Positions 1 through 5,229 of a DNA stretch of 5,448 nucleotides are shown in pieces (position 1 is the first letter of the stretch; the number at the start of each line of letters is the position of its first letter). A model generated the notes under the pieces. That model was not told the DNA's origin. It searched no databases and worked only from the letters and a program-made list of their open reading frames with translations. Origin of the DNA: Chloracidobacterium sp. UBA6041 (GTDB lineage: Bacteria; Acidobacteriota; Blastocatellia; Pyrinomonadales; Pyrinomonadaceae); NCBI GenBank assembly GCA_002427845.1, contig DIYZ01000296.1:4107-9554 (forward strand), in the 5' to 3' direction. A program made the translations under genes and the position numbers.

Positions 1-1
1 T

Positions 2-259
2 GGAGCGCACGCGATCGATGAGCACAGCGTCGTCTGTCTCATCCGAAGTAAATCTTGATTGGATGCTTGTAGCAATCCCGCGTGCACGGTTGCTTAAGTC
101 ACGAGCGGTAGTCTCGATTCCTTCACCAGTCTTCCTTGTAGCCGCCACGAACTTGTCGCGCAAAAGCGCGCGTCGTCTCTTCCCTCGATCGGGGTCGAGC
201 AGATACATCACGCCGGTTCCAATTCCCAGGCCCGCGCCAAAGGTCAGTCCTTTATTCAT
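2..259 (-). CDS. YtxH-like / BON-domain protein, N-terminal part (cut by window edge)
   Basis: The gene reads leftward from an ATG at 259-257 and stays open for 86 codons to the window edge, so the C-terminus is missing. Residues 5-20 form a short glycine-rich hydrophobic segment (GAGLGIGTGVMYLL), followed by the typical LDPDRGKRRR basic patch at 21-30. A charged, probably helical stretch at 31-70 includes ARDLSNRARG. It ends with DDAVLIDRVRS, which in known relatives leads straight into a BON domain. The family pattern is a membrane-anchored or membrane-proximal envelope protein with a C-terminal BON fold that binds lipid or partner proteins. The BON domain itself lies outside the window and is inferred. 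A purine-rich leader with a GAAAGAGAG stretch on the minus strand precedes the ATG and can act as the ribosome site. The gene diverges from the rest of the cluster. The overlapping plus-strand reading frame at 18-485 has no recognisable domain and is treated as its shadow. Confidence 0.8.
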   Translation of the reverse strand, partial: MNKGLTFGAGLGIGTGVMYLLDPDRGKRRRALLRDKFVAATRKTGEGIETTARDLSNRARGIATSIQSRFTSDETDDAVLIDRVRS

Positions 260-665
260 GGCTTTACTCTCTTTCTTCTTTTTTCAACTTAAGGAGAAGT
301 TCCACCGTCTCTTTTTTTTAGACAGGCAGTATGCGGGTTTTTGTCGCAAACGAGATGCCAACTGGAGCAGCCGTTACGGACAGAAGATTTTGTATATGGA
401 CCATGCAACGCAAATAGAAGCGACGGAGAGGCGACAGCCGGTATGCATCTTGCCTATTCATAACGATGAAACGGCCTTCAATTAGGCAAATAAATAAGGG
501 GATAGTTTAACGCAGCTTGCCGCACGATTTTCGACTGGCTTGCTCATTCACTAATCCCTGTATCTCCATGTGCTACTGGTACGGAAATGAACACCGACGT
601 TCCGATTTCATGCGAGTAACCACCGAGTGCGCCATTAAAAAACAGCTTTGAACGGGGATATTAAA
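260..665. promoter_or_regulatory. Divergent intergenic region, presumed to carry both promoters
   Basis: About 400 bp separate the minus-strand YtxH/BON-like gene from the plus-strand hydrolase gene, so promoters for both should lie here. I could not assign a convincing -35/-10 pair. The most AT-rich stretch is about 478-512 and is the best place to look. The part next to the minus-strand gene (about 263-320) is strongly pyrimidine-rich on the plus strand, making a purine-rich leader for that gene. A weak plus-strand hairpin (291-297 with 308-314, one G-U pair) runs into a T tract at 312-319, but no plus-strand gene upstream would need it. No RNA gene or conserved small ORF is recognised. Confidence 0.35.
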
Positions 666-1352
666 ATGGGACACGCCGGTCATACAGGCACAGCACGGAG
701 TCGGACGGAGCAAATTCCTTCGGGGCAAATCATGCTCGAAGGTGAACTAAGCGTCCCTGTGGACGCTACTGGCGTTGTGTTGTTTGCCCACGGCTCGGGG
801 AGCAGCCGCCACAGCCCGCGCAATCAGTTCGTGGCGCGAACTATTCGTGAGGCGGGTGTTGGCACGCTGCTCTTCGATTTACTCACCCAAGCGGAAGAAT
901 CCGTGGACACAAGCACGCGGCACCTGCGCTTCGACATCGAATTGTTAGCCGGGCGACTTGTTGACGCGACTAACTGGATCAAGAGAGAGCCTGACAGCCG
1001 GCACTTGAGAGTTGGATACTTCGGCTCAAGTACCGGAGGGGGTGCGGCCTTAGTGGCTGCTGCCTCAGTTGGCGAAGAGATTGGCGCGGTCGTCTCACGT
1101 GGCGGACGACCGGATCTTGCTGGAGACGCACTGCCCAAAGTTAAGTCACCAACGCTTCTAATAGTTGGCGGCCTGGACTATCCAGTGATCAGAATGAACG
1201 AGGATGCGTACAGCCAACTGCGCTGCGAAAAGGAACTGAAAATTGTTCCTGGGGCGACGCACCTCTTTGAAGAACCGGGCACATTAGAAGAAGTGGCGAA
1301 GCTGGCGGCTGCGTGGTTTCAGCGGCATTTGGTTGCGGATGTGGCTGCGTGA
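666..1352 (+). CDS. Dienelactone-hydrolase-family alpha/beta hydrolase
   Basis: A 228-residue alpha/beta hydrolase of the dienelactone hydrolase (DLH) type, predicted cytoplasmic with no signal peptide. Visible elements in order are the strand and oxyanion region VVLFAHGSGSS (37-47), the nucleophile elbow G-S-S-T-G (120-124, Ser122), the acid in GGLDYPV (Asp171) and the catalytic His in GATHLFEEPG (His199). The Ser-Asp-His triad is therefore complete and the enzyme should be active, but its substrate is unknown. The elbow has Ser, not the Cys of classical dienelactone hydrolases. Relatives are often fused to, or next to, a type I phosphoribosyltransferase; here that enzyme is a separate gene about 3 kb downstream. 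I prefer ATG 666 because GGGGA at 654-658 sits 7 bases upstream. A TTG at 648 is in frame but would place that site inside the gene. The last codons and the 3' spacer are duplicated upstream of the CBS gene. Confidence 0.85.
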   Translation: MGHAGHTGTARSRTEQIPSGQIMLEGELSVPVDATGVVLFAHGSGSSRHSPRNQFVARTIREAGVGTLLFDLLTQAEESVDTSTRHLRFDIELLAGRLVDATNWIKREPDSRHLRVGYFGSSTGGGAALVAAASVGEEIGAVVSRGGRPDLAGDALPKVKSPTLLIVGGLDYPVIRMNEDAYSQLRCEKELKIVPGATHLFEEPGTLEEVAKLAAAWFQRHLVADVAA

Positions 1353-1412
1353 GAAGTTGCAGCGGATTATGTTCTTTCGGAGGTTTGATTTGAATTCCTG
1401 GAGGTGAAGAAG
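1307..1412 (+). repeat. Repeat copy A: hydrolase gene 3' end plus spacer with orphan Shine-Dalgarno
   Basis: This copy covers the codons for the end of the hydrolase (WFQRHLVADVAA), its TGA stop and about 60 bp of spacer ending in TGGAGGTGAAGAA. It matches 3577-3677 over about 105 columns with roughly 19 mismatches and two single-base gaps in a hand alignment, about 80% identity. The GGAGGTGA at 1400-1407 is a textbook ribosome site, but no start codon with a plausible gene follows it. In copy B the same site serves the CBS gene. Confidence 0.8.
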
Positions 1413-1590
1413 GGGCCAGCGCAAAAATCACTTCCCCTGACAAGTTTAACATCCAGGAAGTCGATCTGATGGATCGTTTCGCGTCCCTTCTGCAAGTTTC
1501 ACTTAGAAAGGGTTGCAACTTTACCACGTCATGCAGAGAAGGAGATGAGAACTAAAACTCAGTAATTGAACGAGCAAAAAGGAGAATGCT
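1413..1590. other. Spacer between repeat copy A and the lipoprotein gene
   Basis: The spacer shows nothing clearly recognisable. It contains a perfect 5-bp stem with a 5-base loop at 1462-1476 (CGATC, TGATG, GATCG) without a following T tract. One plus-strand frame is open from about 1391 to 1560 but lacks a usable start and resembles no family I know. The promoter of the lipoprotein gene may lie here, but I see no confident hexamers. Confidence 0.3.
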
Positions 1591-1593
1591 GTG
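1579..1593 (+). promoter_or_regulatory. Ribosome binding site fixing a GTG start
   Basis: AAGGAG at 1579-1584 lies 6 bases before GTG at 1591. The ATG at 1586 is too close to this site and reads ATG-CTG-TGA, so it stops after two codons. GTG 1591 is therefore the start, and it gives a complete lipoprotein signal peptide. Confidence 0.75.
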
Positions 1594-2505
1594 AATAATC
1601 AATTTAAACTGCGTGCGGTATTAGGGCTACTCGCCCTGATGTTAGTGGCCGCGTGCTCTAGCGAATCAAATCAAAATCAGCCCGTGACCACGACGACCAA
1701 CGCGGGCACTTCAAACGCACCACCGGCCACGGAGGTCAAGCAACGCGGCAACGCTCTCGTGCGTGTGATTAATGCCGTCCCCGCAGGGCCATCGGTGGAT
1801 GTCTTTGCCGACGACACGAAGGTGTTCACCGGCATCGCCTACAAAACTACCTCACCTTATAAAGAAGTGTCTGGCGAGCGTCACACCTTCCGTATTCGAC
1901 CGAAAGGCCAAGACACGGCACAGCCTCTCGCAGAAAATAGTGAGGGCTTGAGCGATGGCAAGCACTACACAGTCATAGCGATGGCGGATGCAAATGGCAA
2001 GCCGACTCTCTACGTTTACGACGACGACCTGGTTCCTCCTTCATCAGGCAAAGCGAAAGTGCGAGTCATTCACGCCTCGGCTGATGCCGGCGAAGTCGGG
2101 GTGTATGCCAAAGAAGGTAATAAAAAACTCTTCGGCGGTGTGAATGCTCTGTCGGAAACCAGCTACAGCGAGTTTGATCCGATGAGCGGCACTCTCGAAG
2201 TTCGTCCTGAAGGCAAGAACAATGCGGTGCTGACAATTCCGAACGCGAAGTTCCAGGCGGGCAATACTTATACGGTTGTCGTGACTGGCAAGGCAAAAGG
2301 TACACCGAAGCTCGAAGCCATGATCATCGAGGACAAGCTTGGTGGGACAACAAGAAGCGCTGCCATGACGCGCGAGGAGTACGAAAAAAATAAGGTGAGC
2401 TACACGGAGGAGGCCAAACGGTTGGGTCGCAAGATCGGCGCAGGCGCCAACGATGGCTGGCTCTGGACCAAGACGCGGGCGGCCTGGCTGCCGAAGATGA
2501 TCTAA
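1591..2505 (+). CDS. DUF4397-domain lipoprotein, C-terminal BON domain lost by frameshift
   Basis: An exported lipoprotein of 304 residues as read. The signal peptide has a basic start (K6, R8), a hydrophobic core at 10-20 and a lipobox L-V-A-A-C with the lipidated Cys22. A Thr/Asn/Pro-rich linker (23-50) follows. Then come two related beta-rich DUF4397 repeats: about 54-147, beginning ALVRVINAVPAGPSVDV, and about 154-249, beginning AKVRVIHASADAGEVGV. Residues 260-284 (TREEYEKNK...AKRLGRKIG) form a charged helix that leads into GANDGWLWTKTRAA, the start of a BON domain. The frame then breaks and ends WLPKMI. Restoring one base near 2482-2484 and another near 2583-2588 gives a 361-residue DUF4397-BON protein ending at 2674. 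DUF4397 proteins are generally cell-surface or periplasmic adhesin-like beta domains of unknown function, and BON domains bind membranes or envelope partners, so an envelope role is inferred. Confidence 0.85.
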   Translation: MNNQFKLRAVLGLLALMLVAACSSESNQNQPVTTTTNAGTSNAPPATEVKQRGNALVRVINAVPAGPSVDVFADDTKVFTGIAYKTTSPYKEVSGERHTFRIRPKGQDTAQPLAENSEGLSDGKHYTVIAMADANGKPTLYVYDDDLVPPSSGKAKVRVIHASADAGEVGVYAKEGNKKLFGGVNALSETSYSEFDPMSGTLEVRPEGKNNAVLTIPNAKFQAGNTYTVVVTGKAKGTPKLEAMIIEDKLGGTTRSAAMTREEYEKNKVSYTEEAKRLGRKIGAGANDGWLWTKTRAAWLPKMI

Positions 2506-2674
2506 GGGACTCGACCATCAATGTTGATGTCGAGAACGAGGTTGTGACTTTGAGCGGCACGGTCGCCAACGCCGCTCAGAAAGGAAAGCCGAGGACGTCG
2601 CTCGTGGCATTGAAGGTGTGAAGAACGTGAGAAGTCAACTCACTATCACTGCGAGTGGCGGCAATGCCAAATAG
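2484..2674 (+). pseudogene. Displaced BON domain of the preceding lipoprotein gene (two frameshifts)
   Basis: Reading from 2484, one base back from the lipoprotein frame, gives LAAEDDLRDSTINVDV and then VVTLSGTVANAAQK, a clear BON motif core. At about 2583-2588 the frame slips one base back again and continues AEDVARGIEGVKNV to LTITASGGNAK and a TAG at 2672-2674. Both breaks equal a missing single base. The residues on both sides of each break fit the BON pattern without loss, so the changes are recent or are sequence errors. The second break lies in a short A/G run (GAAAGGAAAG), typical of slippage or base-calling errors. There is no start codon or ribosome site for independent translation of this piece. 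Confidence 0.85.
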
Positions 2675-2774
2675 AACGCCAACACAAATTGGGGACTCTA
2701 AACCAGAGTATAGTTTCGGGCGATTCTCGGGGGAGTACTAGAGACATAGCGGAGATTCCTAAGAAGGAGCGACC

Positions 2775-3551
2775 ATGGAGACGGTAGCAGGGATTTTTGA
2801 CTCGCGCGCAGCCGCAGAGCACGTTATTCAGCAGATTCATTCGCTGGGTATCCCGAATGACCGAATTGCACTCTTGACGCCGGACATGAGTAAGAAGCAG
2901 GTGGAGCAAGCCGTACCTACTGCTGACACGGAAGCACCCGGAGAGGGCAAAGCGATGGGAGGAGTGGTTGGTGGCGCAATGGGCGTAGCCGGAGGAGCTT
3001 CGTTGGGAATGGCGACAGCGAGTTTGATTATTCCCGGTGTGGGGCCAGTCATTGCGGGAGGAATTCTGGGTGCGGCTATTCTGGGAGTTGGTGGGACCGC
3101 GACTGGGATGGCCGTGGGTGAAGCTTTGGACGAAGCACTCATGGATGGCCTGCCGCATGGCGAATTGTATGTGTACGAGCAGGCGCTAAGAAGAGGCCGA
3201 TCGGTAGTCATCGCTTTTGCGGATGACGTAGAAACTGCTGAGAGCGTTACAGACGCGTTTGAAAATGCTCGAGCAGAGAGCATCGATGCGGCACGTGAGA
3301 ATTGGTGGCGAGAATTACGTGCCGCTGAGGAAGCAAACTACAACTCTAACGACAGAGACTTCCGGCGAGATGAAATAGTTTATCGCCGTGGCTTTGAGGC
3401 AGCTCTAAATGCGAAGGCGCGCGGCAGACCTTACGAAGAGGCGGCGTCAAATTTGAAGGTACTTTATGGCGAAGCTTGCAACGACGAAGCTTTCCGTTGT
3501 GGGTACGAGCGGGGACTTGATTATCAGAAGAGGCTGATAGAGAACGCTTGA
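2775..3551 (+). CDS. Glycine-zipper protein with general-stress-protein (GSP17M-like) N-terminus
   Basis: A 258-residue protein of a type I recognise from Acidobacteriota as an uncharacterised stress-type protein. Residues 1-36 (METVAGIFDSRAAAEHVIQQIHSLGI...ALLTP) match the start of GSP17M/YflT-like domains, which track a beta-alpha-beta fold. Residues 59-117 are a glycine/alanine-rich hydrophobic segment with GxxxG spacing and the PGVGPVIAGG turn, likely inserting in a membrane as a helical hairpin. The second half of the fold returns at 125-150 with GLPHGELYVYEQALRRGRSVVIAFADD. The C-terminal part (about 163-258) is soluble and charged, with the Trp pair at 177-178 and two similar motifs, YRRGFEAAL (203-211) and FRCGYERGLDY (240-250). 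The ATG at 2775 has AAGAAGGAG at 2761-2769, 5 bases upstream. No enzymatic motif is visible and the role is unknown. Topology and stress link are inferences from the family. Confidence 0.75.
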   Translation: METVAGIFDSRAAAEHVIQQIHSLGIPNDRIALLTPDMSKKQVEQAVPTADTEAPGEGKAMGGVVGGAMGVAGGASLGMATASLIIPGVGPVIAGGILGAAILGVGGTATGMAVGEALDEALMDGLPHGELYVYEQALRRGRSVVIAFADDVETAESVTDAFENARAESIDAARENWWRELRAAEEANYNSNDRDFRRDEIVYRRGFEAALNAKARGRPYEEAASNLKVLYGEACNDEAFRCGYERGLDYQKRLIENA

Positions 3552-3562
3552 AAGTATTGTTT

Positions 3563-3622
3563 ATGAATTTCCTCCCGGCTGAGTGGTTTCGGCGGCACTT
3601 AAGTCCGGATGCGGCTGCGTGA
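3563..3622 (+). pseudogene. C-terminal stub of a second dienelactone-hydrolase-like gene
   Basis: A short open stretch reads AEWFRRHLSPDAAA and then TGA at 3620-3622. This is nearly the same as the end of the hydrolase at 666-1352 (AAWFQRHLVADVAA, stop). Only about 14 codons match. Upstream of 3577 the similarity is lost and no hydrolase sequence is found in the 25 bp back to the previous gene. The in-frame ATG at 3563 has no ribosome site, so this is a remnant and not a small gene. Confidence 0.7.
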
Positions 3623-3677
3623 GAAGCCGGGGCGGATTGTGTTCTTAGGAAGTTGATTTGAATCTTTGGAGGTGAAA
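3577..3677 (+). repeat. Repeat copy B: hydrolase 3' end plus spacer and the CBS gene's Shine-Dalgarno
   Basis: This is the partner of 1307-1412. It spans the hydrolase tail stub, the shared stop and GAGAAG, the GCGGATT.GTGTTCT stretch and the GATTTGAA...TGGAGGTGAA end. Non-coding columns are about as well conserved as coding ones, so the likeness is common descent of a whole gene junction and not protein constraint alone. GGAGGTGA at 3668-3675 lies 7 bases before the CBS gene's ATG. Confidence 0.8.
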
Positions 3678-3682
3678 AAACT

Positions 3683-4132
3683 ATGCAAGTGAAAGAAGTT
3701 ATGACTGCCGACCCGGCATGTTGTACGTCAGAAAACGGCCTGCAAGAGGTCGCACAGATGATGGTCGATAACGACTGCGGCGAGATACCCGTTGTCGAGA
3801 ACAAGGAAACAAAACTGCCGATCGGTGTCATCACTGATCGCGATATCGTGTGCCGCACGGTTGCGCGAGGACTTAATCCGCTCGATCTAACCGTCGCCGA
3901 TTGTATGAGCAAACCTTGCGTGACAGTGACGCCGGACATGTCGGTCGAGGAGTGCAGCAGGATTATGGAGGAGAATAAGATTCGCCGCGTGCCGGTGGTG
4001 GATGCCGATGGCTTTTGCTGTGGCATCGTCGCACTGGCCGACATCGCACTGCATGCCCGCAGCAACGTAGCGGCTGACGTTGTTAAAGAGGTATCAAAGT
4101 CGACTACGGCGGCAGCGGCGACCGGGAAGTGA
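3683..4132 (+). CDS. Two-CBS-domain protein, cysteine-rich
   Basis: A 149-residue soluble protein made almost entirely of a CBS pair (Bateman module), which senses adenine nucleotides or similar ligands in known families. CBS1 spans about 2-62 (VKEVMTADPACC...IPVVE...GVITDRDIVCR) and CBS2 about 70-128 (VADCMSKPCVTVTPDMSVEE...IRRVPVVDADGFCCGIVALADIALH). The TDRD at 51-54 and the ALAD at 117-120 occupy the positions of the ligand-facing Asp motifs. A polar Ala/Thr tail (131-149) closes the chain. No output domain is attached, so it is a stand-alone sensor or partner subunit. It has nine cysteines (13, 14, 32, 57, 74, 79, 91, 112, 113), including two adjacent pairs, which is high for such a small cytoplasmic protein. 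A strong GGAGGTGA site 7 bases upstream fixes the ATG. That leader is shared with the spacer behind the hydrolase gene. Confidence 0.92.
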   Translation: MQVKEVMTADPACCTSENGLQEVAQMMVDNDCGEIPVVENKETKLPIGVITDRDIVCRTVARGLNPLDLTVADCMSKPCVTVTPDMSVEECSRIMEENKIRRVPVVDADGFCCGIVALADIALHARSNVAADVVKEVSKSTTAAAATGK

Positions 4133-4150
4133 TTTTGATCTGATCACTTC
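4126..4150 (+). terminator. Perfect 8-bp hairpin overlapping the CBS stop codon, possible terminator
   Basis: GAAGTGAT (4126-4133) pairs with ATCACTTC (4143-4150) across a 9-base loop. The left arm contains the TGA stop of the CBS gene. No T run follows on the plus strand, so it is not a standard intrinsic terminator. It could instead protect the 3' end or be chance. Confidence 0.3.
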
Positions 4151-4378
4151 GGGCGAGCTTCTCACTGGATCGTAATCGACAACAGAAGTTCGCTCCTGAC
4201 GAGCCTTTACCAGCAACTTGGGCGAAAGTGCGTGCTTGAAATAACTATGTCCGCGCCTGCGCGACAACCCCGCAGCCGGCGTATCGAAATCGGCGAAGGG
4301 GCGGAAACGGAGCAACAACCGCGGGCCAAAAGCAAGGCAGCGGGTAGATAAAACCGTTTCAGGCTCAGGGAGAAAAGG
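4151..4378. other. Spacer before the phosphoribosyltransferase gene
   Basis: About 230 bp without a convincing gene. A 34-codon frame at 4247-4351 has no ribosome site and low-complexity Arg/Ala/Gln content. A promoter for the PRTase gene is expected here, but I see no clear hexamers. AGGGAG at 4367-4372 is the ribosome site of the next gene. Confidence 0.3.
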
Positions 4379-5047
4379 ATGATCTTTCGAGATCGCACCG
4401 ATGCGGGACAACAGTTGGCAGCTCTGCTTACACGTTACGCCGATCGCACAGACGTGTTGGTGCTGGCGCTGCCACGCGGTGGCGTGCCTGTTGCCTACGA
4501 GGTGGCGAAAGAACTCAATGCGCCTCTCGATGTTTTTCTGGTGAGGAAACTCGGCGTTCCCGGTCACGAAGAACTTGCGATGGGGGCAATTGCGTCCGGC
4601 GGGGTGCGCGTTCTCAATGAAGACATCGTTAATTACCTAAGGATTCCCGATGAAGTGATCGACGCAGTTGCGGCAGTTGAGAAGCGGGAATTGGAGAGGC
4701 GGGAGCGCGCTTACCGGGACGACCGTCCGCCACCGGACGTCAAGGACCGCGTCGTGATCCTGATTGATGATGGTCTGGCCACTGGTTCGACGATGCGCGC
4801 CGCCGCGGCATCTTTGCGCCTGCAGAAGCCGCGGCGCATCGTGGTAGCTGTTCCGGTTTCATCCCCGGAAACATGTGACGAGTTCCGCAGTGAAGTTGAT
4901 GAGATCGTCTGCGCTTTCACGCCAGAGCATTTCCAGGGAGTGGGCCTTTGGTATGAGGACTTTTCGCAGACTTCGGACGAAGAGGTCCGCGAGCTGCTAA
5001 AGCGAGCGACGCAACAGCAGCAACATGCTATGTCCCGAGCGCTCTAG
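4379..5047 (+). CDS. Type I phosphoribosyltransferase family protein
   Basis: A 222-residue stand-alone type I phosphoribosyltransferase (PRTase) of the group often found fused to dienelactone-hydrolase or erythromycin-esterase domains. The N-terminal part has FRDRTDAGQQLAALL (3-17) and ALPRGGVPVAYEVAKEL (30-46), the loop-bearing start of the fold. VRKLGVPGHEELAMGAIASGG (55-75) is the characteristic family block. The PRPP-binding signature is VVILIDDGLATGSTMRAA (125-142), with acidic Asp130-Asp131 and the T-G-S-T loop (135-138). These motifs are intact, so PRPP binding and transfer chemistry are likely, but the acceptor is unknown and a purine-salvage role should not be assumed. The end is a Gln-rich tail (TQQQQHAM). 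AGGGAG lies 6 bases before the ATG. The gene is followed after 31 bp by an esterase-like stub, the usual partner in this position. Confidence 0.9.
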   Translation: MIFRDRTDAGQQLAALLTRYADRTDVLVLALPRGGVPVAYEVAKELNAPLDVFLVRKLGVPGHEELAMGAIASGGVRVLNEDIVNYLRIPDEVIDAVAAVEKRELERRERAYRDDRPPPDVKDRVVILIDDGLATGSTMRAAAASLRLQKPRRIVVAVPVSSPETCDEFRSEVDEIVCAFTPEHFQGVGLWYEDFSQTSDEEVRELLKRATQQQQHAMSRAL

Positions 5048-5078
5048 GACAAACGTGTTAGCTGGAGGAACCAGGAGT

Positions 5079-5150
5079 ATGCCGAAGACATCATCAGGTG
5101 TGGCTAATCTCATACGAGAGAGTTTGCACCCTATCACGGGCGCAAGTTCT
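5079..5150 (+). pseudogene. 5' remnant of an erythromycin-esterase-family gene
   Basis: From ATG 5079 the first 24 codons read MPKTSSGVANLIRESLHPITGASS. The LIRESLHPITG block is what I recognise as the beginning of erythromycin-esterase-family proteins, which continue with a DYDPLLELIGDARFVLLGEA-type segment. That continuation is absent. The frame stays open to 5297 but turns into Arg-rich sequence without likeness and overlaps the DUF5335 gene in another frame, so only the 5' end is kept. GGAGG at 5064-5068 and AGGAG at 5073-5077 precede the ATG. A position just behind a PRTase gene is the normal place for this family. The assignment rests on a short motif and family memory. Confidence 0.5.
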
Positions 5151-5176
5151 GCTCGCCCGAGTGGAATATGGAAGGA

Positions 5177-5190
5177 GCCGGCGAGCCGGC
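5177..5190. repeat. Twin GCCGGC palindromes
   Basis: Two copies of the 6-bp palindrome GCCGGC, separated by GA, lie in the short gap between the esterase stub and the DUF5335 gene. The surrounding unit GAGCCGGC is a direct tandem repeat. It could be a protein-binding or recombination site, or chance in GC-rich sequence. Confidence 0.3.
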
Positions 5191-5229
5191 GGAGACATTT
5201 CCTTCGGGTCTGTAAAGAAAGGAATGATT

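Noticed and set aside
291..320. Intrinsic terminator on the plus strand (hairpin plus T run)
   Set aside because: The stem is weak with a G-U pair and a 10-base loop, and no plus-strand gene ends upstream. It may only reflect the purine/pyrimidine bias of the leader of the minus-strand gene.
18..485. Plus-strand frame of 155 codons
   Set aside because: Its first part lies antisense to the well-supported YtxH/BON-like start, and the rest has no family likeness, low-complexity Phe/Leu runs and no ribosome site.
2478..2600. Programmed -1 frameshifting to make the full DUF4397-BON protein
   Set aside because: Two separate shifts would be needed, no heptameric slippery site or strong downstream structure is evident, and simple base loss explains both.
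2646..3283. Two overlapping minus-strand frames opposite the glycine-zipper gene
   Set aside because: They mirror the Gly/Ala-rich coding strand as Pro/Ala/Ser-rich sequence and lack any motif.
3346..4065. Minus-strand frame of 239 codons
   Set aside because: It is antisense to the end of the glycine-zipper gene and most of the CBS gene, whose domains are clear. Its Ser/Thr/Arg-rich translation fits a shadow.
4247..4351. Possible 34-residue plus-strand gene
   Set aside because: It has no ribosome site, biased Arg/Ala/Gln composition and no likeness to a known small protein.
4094..4567. Minus-strand frame of 157 codons across the gap before the PRTase gene
   Set aside because: It overlaps the ends of two solid plus-strand genes and shows no recognisable domain.
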